A stretch of DNA of 13,311 nt from Alphaproteobacteria bacterium (GCA_017555325.1 JAFZGR010000209.1:1-13311), one strand, 5' to 3'; numbered from the stretch's first letter, positions 1 through 7,871 are shown. The notes: generated from the letters alone by a model not told the origin. Translations and numbers: made by a program.

Positions 1-1212
1 ATTCTCGGGGCCAAAAATGCTGTTTTACCCATTATGGCTGCAGCACTTCTTACAAAAGACCCTATTCGCTTAACAAATGTTTCTTACTTATCTGATGTTA
101 CGATACTTGCCCAATTATTAGAGAGTATGGGCATGAAAATAAGTCAGGGAAAAAATGAAATTACCCTACAAGCCAATAATATCACATCAACGCATGCTGA
201 CTATGACTATGTATCTAAAATGCGAGCCTCTTTTTGGGTATTAGGACCCTTATTGTCCCGTTTCGGAAACGCCGAAGTATCTCTTCCTGGCGGATGTGCC
301 ATTGGAACACGACCAGTAGATTTGTATTTAATGGCATTAAAAGAAATGGGCGCCGATATTCGAGTTGAAAACGGATACGTAAAAGCACTCGGACCACTCC
401 ATGGTGCCGAAATATTTTTCCCAAAAATTTCTGTCGGCGCAACACACAATACAATTATGGCAGCAGTTCTGACAAAAGGAACAACAATTATTCATAATCC
501 TGCCCTTGAACCTGAAATTATTGATTTAATATCTTTACTACAAAAAATGGGAGCCAACATTCAGGGTATCGGAACAAAAACACTCATTATCAATGGTGTC
601 GAACAATTAAACGGCTGTACCCATGCTATTGTACCCGACCGCATCGAAACAGCAACCTTTGCCGTTGCTGCTGCACTGACACAAGGTAAAATTTTTATGA
701 AGGGGGCTCGTTTAGATTTAATGAGCGCTATTGCTGATACATTAAAAAAAAGCAATATTCATTTTGAACAACAAACAGATGGATTACTTGTTGATGCCCA
801 AAAAGCGACATTAAAAGCAACGCCAATTACAACTTGTGAATACCCCGGATTTCCAACAGATGCACAAGCATTATTAACCAGTTTGTTATCTCTAGCAAAA
901 GGAGAAAGTCTAGTAGAAGAGCGTATTTTTGAAAATCGATTTATGCACATTCCAGAATTAAAACGAATGGGGGCCCGCATCAAAACATTAAATAGTCATA
1001 CAGTATTAATTCAGGGGGTATCCGAATTATCCGGAGCAACCGTTATGTCTTCTGATTTGCGAGGTGGGGTCGGATTGGTTTTAGCCGCATTAGCTGCCAA
1101 AGGAGAATCAATTATTCAACGAATTTATCATATTGATCGGGGATACTATCAATTAGAAACAAAATTACAACAGCTCGGTGCAGATATTCAACGAATTAAT
1201 TTGCCGGATTAA
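1..1212 (+). CDS. murA: UDP-N-acetylglucosamine 1-carboxyvinyltransferase MurA, 5' end missing
   Basis: MurA transfers enolpyruvate from PEP to UDP-GlcNAc, the first committed step of peptidoglycan synthesis, in the cytoplasm. The frame is open from base 1 and begins ILGAKNAVLP, matching the GAKNAALP segment around Lys22 of E. coli MurA, so about 17 residues are lost off the window edge. The ATG at 34 is internal and is not the start. Visible landmarks are the active-site loop PGGCAIGTRPVD with the catalytic Cys (codon 295-297, the fosfomycin target in Cys-type MurA), PDRIETATF, YPGFPTDAQ with the general-base Asp, ENRFMHIPELKRMGA, SDLRGG, and the C-terminal RIYHIDRGYYQLETKLQQLGA. All key residues look intact, and the length fits the usual ~420 residues. 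The gene converges with rnd across a shared terminator. Confidence 0.97.
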   Translation: MLGAKNAVLPIMAAALLTKDPIRLTNVSYLSDVTILAQLLESMGMKISQGKNEITLQANNITSTHADYDYVSKMRASFWVLGPLLSRFGNAEVSLPGGCAIGTRPVDLYLMALKEMGADIRVENGYVKALGPLHGAEIFFPKISVGATHNTIMAAVLTKGTTIIHNPALEPEIIDLISLLQKMGANIQGIGTKTLIINGVEQLNGCTHAIVPDRIETATFAVAAALTQGKIFMKGARLDLMSAIADTLKKSNIHFEQQTDGLLVDAQKATLKATPITTCEYPGFPTDAQALLTSLLSLAKGESLVEERIFENRFMHIPELKRMGARIKTLNSHTVLIQGVSELSGATVMSSDLRGGVGLVLAALAAKGESIIQRIYHIDRGYYQLETKLQQLGADIQRINLPD

Positions 1213-1289
1213 ATATACCATTTTCTTTATTCCAACAATTAGATTATGATACCAACAAATTAATTTAAATAACTCAACACAATTTTTCA

Positions 1290-1323
1290 TTAAAAAAGGT
1301 CTTTATTTCAAGGCCTTTTTTAA
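1290..1323. terminator. Bidirectional intrinsic terminator between murA and rnd
   Basis: A 12-bp stem pairs TTAAAAAAGGTC (1290-1301) with GGCCTTTTTTAA (1312-1323), with one G-U pair and a 10-nt loop. The arms carry a T run on either strand, so it can end murA from the left and rnd from the right. Confidence 0.85.
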
Positions 1324-1334
1324 TATAGATATTT

Positions 1335-2504
1335 TTAGTTTTTCTTCTGCTCGGAAACATCTGAGAAAATTATTTTCTTCAAGGTCGGATGGTAGCAAAT
1401 TGCTTTCTTTCCGGAACAAATCTGTTGAGCCAATGCCCCAAAAACATCATATCTCCAACCATGCTTAAACGAAACATCTTTTCCCAGCACAAACATTTCT
1501 AACTCATCTGTTGTTGTAATAACACTAGCTGCAACATCTTCCTGAACAGAAACAATATGTAAAACCATCTTTAAAACTTCAACTAAACCTTTTTGAGATT
1601 TTGTTAATTGTTGCATTTTAAATGAAACAATTGTATTTTTTTTCCAATCCGCCTGCAAAGAATTCATAATAAGAGCTATCAATTCAACAGCCATTGCCGA
1701 TTTTTCAAATCCTTTGGAAACATTGCGTAAAGATTTTAAATCATCCGGTGTTTTAGGCAACCTAACAGCTAGCTCTTGTAATAAATCATCCTTAATTAGT
1801 TGACGACGGGGACGATTACGCAACCGTGCCAACTGTTCCCTATACAAATAAAGCTGTTGATATACATATAACGATTGCCCCTTTAATCCGCTTTGTGGTT
1901 TTATTTTTTTTAACAAGAATTCCGGAGTCGGATTATAAACCACTTCATTTGTTAAATCCTTTAATTCCTCTTCAATCCAACTTTCCCGATGCGTTTCCTT
2001 AATCTTTTTTTGTAATTGCAGATACACATCCCTAAAATAAGTAACATCACTTAATGCATATTGAATTTGCGAATCGCTTAACGGGCGACATTCCCAATTT
2101 GTACACCGCATACTTTTATCTAGCGTAATTTTCAAAAAAGTCTGCACAAGTTGCTGATAACTGACATTCTCACCAAAACCGCAAACCATTGCCCCAATTT
2201 GTGTATCAAATACAGGAGTTGGAATTTTACCACTTAACTGATATAAAATTTCAATATCTTGATGTCCGGAATGAAATACTTTTACAACCGTCTTATTCTG
2301 TAATAATTCGAATAAGGGATTCAAATCCAAATCCGCCACAAGCGGATCAATACAATAGGCTTCTTCCGGCGAAGCAATCTGTATTAAACAAACATCCGGA
2401 AAAAATGTTTTTTCCCGAATAAATTCCGTATCAATTGTCATAAACGGGTGTGTCGCAAAACGCTGACAAGCCATTTCTAATTGTGTAGTAGTTGTTATTA
2501 TCAT
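1335..2504 (-). CDS. rnd: Ribonuclease D
   Basis: RNase D is a 3'-to-5' exoribonuclease that trims the 3' ends of tRNA precursors and other small structured RNAs. The 389-residue product is close to E. coli Rnd (375). It has the complete DEDDy catalytic set: Exo I with Asp25 and Glu27 (IDTEF), Exo II with Asp83 (KVFHSGHQDIEIL), and Exo III with Tyr149 and Asp153 (YALSDVTYF). An HRDC-type helical RNA-binding region follows at about residues 205-290 (LYLYREQLARLRNRPRRQLIKDDLL). The start at 2504 gives the normal short N-terminus before Exo I. No Shine-Dalgarno precedes it, and the predicted transcription start lies only about 5 nt upstream, so the mRNA may be almost leaderless. It diverges from the tRNA nucleotidyltransferase gene, another 3'-end tRNA maturation enzyme, a sensible pairing. 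Confidence 0.95.
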   Translation of the reverse strand: MIITTTTQLEMACQRFATHPFMTIDTEFIREKTFFPDVCLIQIASPEEAYCIDPLVADLDLNPLFELLQNKTVVKVFHSGHQDIEILYQLSGKIPTPVFDTQIGAMVCGFGENVSYQQLVQTFLKITLDKSMRCTNWECRPLSDSQIQYALSDVTYFRDVYLQLQKKIKETHRESWIEEELKDLTNEVVYNPTPEFLLKKIKPQSGLKGQSLYVYQQLYLYREQLARLRNRPRRQLIKDDLLQELAVRLPKTPDDLKSLRNVSKGFEKSAMAVELIALIMNSLQADWKKNTIVSFKMQQLTKSQKGLVEVLKMVLHIVSVQEDVAASVITTTDELEMFVLGKDVSFKHGWRYDVFGALAQQICSGKKAICYHPTLKKIIFSDVSEQKKN

Positions 2505-2515
2505 TTCAACTATGC

Positions 2516-2543
2516 ATTATACATTTTTTTTCTTGATTTGCAA
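2516..2543 (-). promoter_or_regulatory. Predicted rnd promoter
   Basis: On the minus strand, TTGCAA (2538-2543) lies 16 bp from a perfect TATAAT (2516-2521). The implied start, near 2509, is only about 5 nt before the rnd ATG. Its -35 box shares one base with the -35 box of the divergent cca promoter. Confidence 0.6.
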
Positions 2544-2561
2544 GTATTTCTTCTTTATATT
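2533..2561 (+). promoter_or_regulatory. Predicted cca promoter
   Basis: TTGATT (2533-2538) and TATATT (2556-2561) are separated by 17 bp. The expected transcription start, about 2568-2569, coincides with the ATG at 2569. This argues for a leaderless message and against starting the protein at the upstream in-frame ATG at 2512. Confidence 0.6.
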
Positions 2562-2568
2562 TAATCTT

Positions 2569-3729
2569 ATGAAATCCATTCAAAACAATTTAAACAAATT
2601 ATTAACACCAGATATATGTTTTTTGTTTGCCGTATTTGATAATCAACTTCGACTGGTTGGCGGTTGTATTCGGGATTTTTTACAACATAAATCTATTCAC
2701 GATTATGACTTGGCAACACCACTTTTACCGGAACAAACAATTAAGGTTTTAGAAAAAAACAATATCCGATATTATGCTACCGGAATAAAACATGGTACAA
2801 TAACCGCTGTTATTAATAAAAAAAATTATGAAATTACCACATTACGTACTGATGTACAAACAGATGGACGACACGCAGATGTTACATTTATTACAAATTA
2901 CCAACAAGATGCCACTCGCCGTGATTTTACAATAAATGCTTTATATATGGATAATAACGGCAATTTATCTGATTTTTTTAACGGATTGACGGATTTAAAA
3001 AACAAGCAGGTTAAGTTTATCGGTATGCCGGAAAAACGCATAGAAGAAGATTTTTTACGCATTTTACGCTATTTTCGTTTTATTGCCTACATGGGAGCAA
3101 AAAAACCGGATAAATCAGCACTAACAGCTTGCCACAAATTAAAATCCGGTTTAAAAAAAATATCAATCGAACGTATTCGTGATGAATTTTTAAAAATTTT
3201 AACAGCTCCTTTCGCTTCTGAAACACTTTTTTTAATGCAGCAACTGACTGTTTTAGATGAAATCTTACCATCATACAATCTCTGTTTATTCCACAAATTC
3301 ATTCACATATACCCTCGTGCATCCGCCTTGGAAAGATTAGCTATATTAATAAACGGAACAATAATGCCTGACTGGAAATGGAGCCGTATTCAAAAAAAAG
3401 AGCTTCAACTTCTTTTATCAGACATCCAAATACCCCACTCCCAGAAACAAGCTCAATACCTTCTGTGGAAAACAGGACGAAAAAATTTTTTATTTCATTT
3501 ATATAAAAATCGCATTCTTAAACCATTTTCACTAAAAAAATTCAATCAGTTGTTATACCTCAAAAAACCTGTTTTTCCTGTCAGTGGTGTTGATTTATAT
3601 CAAAAAGGATTTAACGGAAAAGAAATACAACAAAAATTATGCTTGGCTGAAAAACTATGGGTACAAAAAAACTTCCCTCCAAAAAAAAGTCTTGTCATCA
3701 AATATGTTTTAGAATATAATAAAAAATAA
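2569..3729 (+). CDS. cca: Class II tRNA nucleotidyltransferase (CCA-adding / poly(A) polymerase family)
   Basis: This family adds or repairs the 3' CCA of tRNA; the related poly(A) polymerases tail RNA. The 386-residue product has the nucleotidyltransferase head in order: LVGGCIRDFL (residues 29-38), the metal-binding Asp pair in HDYDLAT (Asp45 and Asp47), TGIKHGT, EITTLRTD, the DATRRDFTINALY motif, and then RIEEDFLRILRYFRF, which opens the neck and RNA-binding part. The C-terminal third is divergent and lysine-rich. I chose the ATG at 2569. The in-frame ATG at 2512 would add a Phe-rich 19-residue tail and would put the promoter inside the coding region. A CCA enzyme is more likely than PcnB because the protein is short and lacks a long basic tail. 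A pure C- or A-adding activity cannot be excluded. A pilin gene follows 24 nt downstream and may be co-transcribed. Confidence 0.88.
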   Translation: MKSIQNNLNKLLTPDICFLFAVFDNQLRLVGGCIRDFLQHKSIHDYDLATPLLPEQTIKVLEKNNIRYYATGIKHGTITAVINKKNYEITTLRTDVQTDGRHADVTFITNYQQDATRRDFTINALYMDNNGNLSDFFNGLTDLKNKQVKFIGMPEKRIEEDFLRILRYFRFIAYMGAKKPDKSALTACHKLKSGLKKISIERIRDEFLKILTAPFASETLFLMQQLTVLDEILPSYNLCLFHKFIHIYPRASALERLAILINGTIMPDWKWSRIQKKELQLLLSDIQIPHSQKQAQYLLWKTGRKNFLFHLYKNRILKPFSLKKFNQLLYLKKPVFPVSGVDLYQKGFNGKEIQQKLCLAEKLWVQKNFPPKKSLVIKYVLEYNKK

Positions 3730-3741
3730 TCATTTAAAAAA

Positions 3742-3746
3742 AAGGA
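3742..3746 (+). promoter_or_regulatory. Ribosome binding site of the pilin gene
   Basis: AAGGA sits 7 nt before the ATG at 3754, inside the 24-bp gap after cca. It fixes the start and contrasts with the lack of any Shine-Dalgarno before cca and rnd. Confidence 0.8.
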
Positions 3747-3753
3747 TAAACAC

Positions 3754-4263
3754 ATGAATAAAAACACAAATGAATCCGGTAGAAGCATGGTTGAAATGTT
3801 AGGTGTTATTGCAATTATCGGCGTTATCTCTGTCGGAGCAATTACATCTATGTCTTACGTTGATTCTTATTTCAGAACTAGTGCAACATTATTAGAAGTT
3901 GAACAGGTTGCACGAGACATTAATGATATGTATTCTTGGGCTGCCGATTACAGCGGATTAAAAACAGAACAATTGTGTGATGAAAATGAAAGTGTTTTTG
4001 AAAACTGTGACGGTTCTAACACACCAGTCAACAGATGGGGGGGAGCTATTACAGTAACGGAAAACAGAGATACATTTAAAATTCAATATACAAAAGTTCC
4101 ACAATCTGTCTGTGAACGTATGTTAGAACAAGCTAATGAAACACTTCGTAGTATTTGTTTAATTGCATCACAATCTTGTGACAGCGAAGATGAAAATACA
4201 GTCACATTTACAACTGAAAAAAACTGCTACATTCATGTTGATGATTCTGCAACAGCTCCTTAA
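3754..4263 (+). CDS. Type IVb pilin, PilS-like
   Basis: A 169-residue prepilin. The leader MNKNTNESG ends at Gly9, the predicted prepilin peptidase site, followed by RSMVE. Glu14 therefore becomes the Glu+5 of type IV pilins, and a hydrophobic helix runs to about residue 31. The mature core has RWGGAITV (94-101), FKIQYTKVP (108-116) and Cys120, resembling the PilS family of type IVb pilins (W-G-G, a beta strand, then VP..vC). Further Cys residues at 75, 85 and in the C-terminal part could form disulfides in the periplasm or outside the cell. Arg at +1, where most pilins have Phe or Met, is unusual but shared by all four pilin-like proteins here. It follows cca closely, has no invertible element before it, and ends at a strong terminator. 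It could be the main pilus subunit or a minor pilin. Confidence 0.88.
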   Translation: MNKNTNESGRSMVEMLGVIAIIGVISVGAITSMSYVDSYFRTSATLLEVEQVARDINDMYSWAADYSGLKTEQLCDENESVFENCDGSNTPVNRWGGAITVTENRDTFKIQYTKVPQSVCERMLEQANETLRSICLIASQSCDSEDENTVTFTTEKNCYIHVDDSATAP

Positions 4264-4317
4264 TTTTCAAATACAAATTTATTTGTAGTCAGTTAATGTC
4301 CATTTTTATTTGTCTAA

Positions 4318-4357
4318 AAAAAAACATCCCACAATCAATTATGTGGGATGTTTTTTT
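4318..4357. terminator. Bidirectional intrinsic terminator after the pilin gene
   Basis: A 16-bp perfect stem pairs A7-CATCCCACA (4318-4333) with TGTGGGATG-T7 (4342-4357) around an 8-nt loop. T runs on both strands let it stop the pilin transcript and the oncoming nucleotidyltransferase transcript. Confidence 0.92.
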
Positions 4358-4372
4358 GTAATAAATAACGTC

Positions 4373-5287
4373 TTATCCTTTAAAAATACGACGGGCAATT
4401 TCCATATTTTGCTCTTTAAAAACAGAACGAGACAACAATTCTCGAATCAATGCCGCTTCATATAATTCCAAATTTCCCGTATCCAACATAATATATTTAG
4501 CCGTATCCAATAAATATACGTTTGCGAAGAAACCCAATTCCTCCCCACCTTTATCCAAGAAAGAATTAATACCATCAACATACACCCATTCACCTAAAGG
4601 TAAGGTTTCCGGCAAATGACCCTGTTCTTCAATAACAACTAATTCTTCCACTATTGAATCCAAACATTCTTTCGGAAAAACATACGGAGAATAAATACCA
4701 ACATGATTACTGGGATGTTTTGGTTTTTCAATCAATCGTCTATTATGAAGAATTGCATTATTACTAACATCTTCTTTTTCCACACCAGTTAATAAAATCT
4801 GTTTTGTATTTTTCAAAAATGCATCTACAATTTTTTTCAAAAAGGGCTGTTCCGGATCAACCGAATCAATTAAATCGTCCGGAAAAATCAGGACACCATG
4901 ACGATTTGCCGAAACACGATGAGCTAAACCCAAAACATGCGCTGTCCCCCACGGTGTATTTTGAATCACATATTTAATATCCATATCCTTCGGTAAAAAT
5001 GTTGAACGTAAAACATTGGCAATTTTTCCTTTACCGTTTTTACGTAATTTTTCTTCTACAACCACATCTTCTGCAAGAGCTTGTTGAAAAGATTTTATTG
5101 TACTTTCGTCAGAACATACTATTGTCACATGACGCCCACCCATTTTAACAATATCTTTTAACACATAATCAATAAGCCGAACATCCCCAAACGGCAACAA
5201 TGCTTTATGTGCAACAGCTTTTGAATGCGGGAAATTACGTGTACTTTTTCCACCACACGCAATAATAAATTCTATATTATCATACAT
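4373..5287 (-). CDS. GalU/RmlA-like sugar-phosphate nucleotidyltransferase
   Basis: A 304-residue protein with the fold of enzymes that make NDP-sugars from a sugar 1-phosphate and an NTP. Visible parts are a variant nucleotide-binding loop, ACGGKSTRNFPHSKAVAHKALLP (residues 10-32), instead of the usual AAGxGTR..P.TK..PK.LLP; NTPWGTAHVLGLAH (110-123); a metal-binding Asp pair in VLIFPDDLID (Asp137 and Asp138); and LIEKPKHPSNHVGIYSPYVF, which matches the VEKP..PSN..V.GrYvl segment of GalU. The length equals GalU (302), but the loop and C-terminus are divergent, so the sugar cannot be named. The start at 5287 is preceded by AGGAG at 7-nt spacing; the longer frame from 5326 is not supported. It has its own promoter 138 nt downstream of the 710-codon pilin gene. 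A role in surface glycan synthesis is possible but not shown. Confidence 0.75.
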   Translation of the reverse strand: MYDNIEFIIACGGKSTRNFPHSKAVAHKALLPFGDVRLIDYVLKDIVKMGGRHVTIVCSDESTIKSFQQALAEDVVVEEKLRKNGKGKIANVLRSTFLPKDMDIKYVIQNTPWGTAHVLGLAHRVSANRHGVLIFPDDLIDSVDPEQPFLKKIVDAFLKNTKQILLTGVEKEDVSNNAILHNRRLIEKPKHPSNHVGIYSPYVFPKECLDSIVEELVVIEEQGHLPETLPLGEWVYVDGINSFLDKGGEELGFFANVYLLDTAKYIMLDTGNLELYEAALIRELLSRSVFKEQNMEIARRIFKG

Positions 5288-5328
5288 AGATTGTCTCCTT
5301 ATAAAAATGATAAAAAGTCTATGCAATC

Positions 5329-5357
5329 AATGTAAGCCATTTTTTTATTAAAAGCAA
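5329..5357 (-). promoter_or_regulatory. Predicted promoter of the nucleotidyltransferase gene
   Basis: On the minus strand, TTGCTT (5352-5357) lies 17 bp from TACATT (5329-5334). The implied start, near 5322, gives a leader of about 35 nt containing AAGGAG. This box pair is a useful local reference for the TTGCAA/TACACT pair of the phase-variable genes. Confidence 0.55.
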
Positions 5358-5425
5358 CCCGAAAAAACACTTTTTTAGAAAAAAAACATATTATTGAATA
5401 CCCCCTCTCCCTATGTAAAACATTA

Positions 5426-7558
5426 TCATTCATCTGTTTCTTCTTCCAAAATTTCATCTTCAAACAAAATACAACTTCCGTTGACCGGATTTTCTTCATA
5501 ACCGTTTTTACATTCGCACTTATTTGTTATCATATTAAATACTTTTAAACTATCCACACAAACACTACACGTTAACCCGTCTTCATCGGTTGTTCTGTCT
5601 GCCGGACAAGCCAAACACCGATTTTGTTGACTGCTCGGATAATAGCCCTTATCACATTTAACACATTTTCCGTTTTGTGTAATTTTATTTTTCGGACAAG
5701 ATTCGCAACCTGTACGGGTTGAGTTTGGCACTTGCCCCGCTGGGCAAGAAACGCACCCTGTTGATGTCGGATAAGTTGAAGCAGAACAACAATATTGTCC
5801 GACATTGCCACCGGTAGAACATTGACAATTTTCTGTTATTTTGGTATTCAAGTCACAATAAGCTAATGAGCTTTGATTAACTTTACAACCATGTGTATAA
5901 CTACACGGATCAGTTTTGTTTGTTGTGTAATTAGGAAAATTTTGTGAACATTTTCCAGCAACAGCTGTTCTCCATCTATACCAAAAATAACCTCCATTTT
6001 TTTCATTTGTACAGATATTCGATGTATGACATATTCCTGAATTATCATATACATTAGAGGGTACACAGGATAGACATTTATTTATATATTTATAATAAAC
6101 TTGTCCACTTGAACATTGAGAAACACATTTTTTCCCAACTAATTTTTCTCCAAAACGGCAAGCACAAATTCCTACATAAGTTGCACGGGATCCCTGATTA
6201 ACAATATAGTCATCACAGTATCCACACTTAAATCCTATATCTTCTTTAATTAAAACTTGATGTAATAAACAATATTTATTTTCAAAAGGATTAAAAACAA
6301 GATATCCATTAGGAGTTGCTTTTCTGAATCCACAGTACCATTTTAATTCATCTATTGTATCACAATCAACATTTCCACCTGAATAATATTGGTTACACAC
6401 CGCTTTCGTTGTTTGATAACACTGGACACATCCACTTGGTCCCTGATAATAATCTCTTGATTCATCACACACACACGTTTGTACCCCTCCGACCATTTCT
6501 GATTCGGTTTTATACCCTGCTCCTGTATCACACAAACAATTCCCTGTCGTGCGATTTCTCAATCCCGTAAATCCCGTATCACTCGGACAAGATATAACAC
6601 ATTCATTCATCCCGTCTCCGTCTTCATCAACATTATCTTTTCCGTCCGGACATTCGCACGTTTCAGGATTTGCTTCTGCCGGCGTATTAATGGGACACTT
6701 ACAACTCGGTTCAGAATCCCCCTCATCCTGTCGCCATTCTTTCCGTCCCGAACAAACACACCGACCATCTGCCAATGTTAATCCTTTGGTTTTATCACAA
6801 TCCGTTTCATCACATTGTCGACACACTTGTTCCGTATCATCACAACAAAAACCAGTACCACTGTATTGACAATCCGTATCGGCTATACATTTACAGACAC
6901 CATATTCCCATATCGGTTTATCTGCCGGACATTGACAACTCTGATTACCTTGATTCCAACTGCGAGGCGGTTCACATCGGGTACAATCTTCTCCATATTC
7001 ATAGGCGTGTCGACAAACACAACCATATGTTCCATCTTCCTTTTGTCGCCATACTTGTTTATCCGGACATCGTTCAATTGGATTATCATAGCTATCCCCA
7101 CTTCCGTTAACAGCACTTCCCCCGATGACAATACTGTCAAACGTAAATTGCATACTCATTTCATCCGTTGTACACGCTTCCGGTATCATTCCGATTTGCA
7201 TAGAGTTGAATATCTCCCGTCTATTTTGGAGCTTTTCACAAATCGAATCGGATACTTTAAACAAATCGACAATGTATTTGCCGTCACGGTGTGTGACCAT
7301 CGGAGTCGTATCAGCCGGTTTATATTTGGACAACATATTTTCCACAAAACGGCGTACTTCTTTTACGTGCGAAGAACGGTTATTTTGCGTTGCCAATAAT
7401 TTAGCTTTACCAATAACATCTTGAATCTGTCCCGCTTGGTACGATGAATACGCATATTGATAGCCTGCTATACCACCGATTGATAAAAGCCCAATAAGTG
7501 CCAATACACCTAGGATTTCTACCATACTCCGACCACGTTCATTTCGTTTGATTTGCAT
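5426..7558 (-). CDS. Cysteine-rich type IV pilin-like surface protein A (710 aa)
   Basis: The protein starts with a nine-residue leader ending at Gly9, then RSMVE (Glu14 = +5) and a hydrophobic helix to about residue 32. A divergent pilin core follows, with YIVDLFKVSDSIC ending at Cys107, which parallels the FKI..VP..VC segment of the small pilin. From about residue 165 to the end it is a chain of cysteine-rich modules with many CxC and CxxC pairs, resembling EGF- or VSP-like repeats. Around residues 305-316 an acidic DGKDNVDEDGDG stretch looks like a Ca2+ or metal-binding loop. The tail is acidic (EDEILEEETDE). An AGGAG site lies 6 nt before the ATG. It is preceded by invertible element A, in the orientation predicted OFF. 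Processing by a prepilin peptidase and display at a pilus tip or on the surface are inferred. The exact function is unknown. Confidence 0.85.
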   Translation of the reverse strand: MQIKRNERGRSMVEILGVLALIGLLSIGGIAGYQYAYSSYQAGQIQDVIGKAKLLATQNNRSSHVKEVRRFVENMLSKYKPADTTPMVTHRDGKYIVDLFKVSDSICEKLQNRREIFNSMQIGMIPEACTTDEMSMQFTFDSIVIGGSAVNGSGDSYDNPIERCPDKQVWRQKEDGTYGCVCRHAYEYGEDCTRCEPPRSWNQGNQSCQCPADKPIWEYGVCKCIADTDCQYSGTGFCCDDTEQVCRQCDETDCDKTKGLTLADGRCVCSGRKEWRQDEGDSEPSCKCPINTPAEANPETCECPDGKDNVDEDGDGMNECVISCPSDTGFTGLRNRTTGNCLCDTGAGYKTESEMVGGVQTCVCDESRDYYQGPSGCVQCYQTTKAVCNQYYSGGNVDCDTIDELKWYCGFRKATPNGYLVFNPFENKYCLLHQVLIKEDIGFKCGYCDDYIVNQGSRATYVGICACRFGEKLVGKKCVSQCSSGQVYYKYINKCLSCVPSNVYDNSGICHTSNICTNEKNGGYFWYRWRTAVAGKCSQNFPNYTTNKTDPCSYTHGCKVNQSSLAYCDLNTKITENCQCSTGGNVGQYCCSASTYPTSTGCVSCPAGQVPNSTRTGCESCPKNKITQNGKCVKCDKGYYPSSQQNRCLACPADRTTDEDGLTCSVCVDSLKVFNMITNKCECKNGYEENPVNGSCILFEDEILEEETDE

Positions 7559-7605
7559 AATCTTCTCCTCACATAATGCAATTGAATTTATAAAGCAAGT
7601 GTAAT

Positions 7606-7750
7606 AAAAGGGACCTTTTTTTCCCGCTTCGAATCGGAAAAATCGGATTTGTAAGAAAATAAAAGATTGTTCTTTTAGTTGAATTATTTAATTAAAATTA
7701 AAAAAAATCTCAAAAAGTGTAAAAAATTGTTGCAATGATACGTCCCTTTT
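7606..7750. promoter_or_regulatory. Invertible promoter element A, predicted OFF orientation
   Basis: A 127-bp AT-rich core (7615-7741) is bounded by the inverted repeats AAAAGGGAC (7606-7614) and GTCCCTTTT (7742-7750). The core reads CTTTTTTTCCCGCTTC at its left end and TTGCAATGATAC at its right end, the same direction as element B and opposite to element C. The fixed -10-like box of the downstream gene (TACACT on the minus strand, 7598-7603) faces CGGGAA at the -35 position (7621-7626), so no recognisable promoter is formed. The potential -35 TTGCAA (7730-7735) is parked at the far end, pointing away. Confidence 0.82.
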
Positions 7751-7752
7751 TT

Positions 7753-7780
7753 TTGCGAATAGGTGTTTAGTTGTTATAAT
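7753..7780 (+). promoter_or_regulatory. Predicted rightward promoter outside element A
   Basis: TTGCGA (7753-7758) lies 16 bp from a perfect TATAAT (7775-7780). It is just outside the right repeat, so inversion should not affect it. It would start transcription near 7787, at the first base pairs of a hairpin-rich segment, and run antisense to the 3' end of the 912-codon gene. Confidence 0.4.
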
Positions 7781-7785
7781 ATTAC

Positions 7786-7866
7786 GGAGTTTGAGTAGAA
7801 CTACTCCTGTAACCCCGTGTCGGGCACGGGGTAACGATAAATATGAAAACTTCAAGGATATATTTG
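7786..7866 (+). ncRNA. Possible small structured RNA or 3' structure
   Basis: This gene-free stretch is unusually structured and locally GC-rich. A hairpin GGAGT/ACTCC (7786-7790 with 7803-7807) is followed by a strong 8-bp stem ACCCCGTG/CACGGGGT (7812-7819 with 7825-7832) with loop TCGGG, and then a weak AAATAT/ATATTT pairing. No T run follows the strong stem on either strand, so it is not a classical intrinsic terminator. It may be a small antisense RNA made from the promoter at 7753, or a 3'-end stabilising structure for the leftward 912-codon gene. I do not recognise a known RNA family. Confidence 0.3.
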
Positions 7867-7871
7867 TTCAG

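Noticed and set aside
2512..2568. Upstream ATG of cca
   Set aside because: It would add a Phe-rich 19-residue segment covering both promoter boxes; family members begin close to the nucleotidyltransferase head.
6815..7399. Long rightward open frame (194 codons) opposite gene A
   Set aside because: It is antisense to the pilin-like gene, is Thr/Ile/Phe-rich low-complexity sequence expected from the complement of Cys-rich coding DNA, and lacks a ribosome site or recognisable domain.
7809..7835. GC-rich hairpin as intrinsic terminator of gene B
   Set aside because: No T run follows the stem on either strand, so the classical terminator rule is not met. A 3' stabiliser or RNA structure remains possible.
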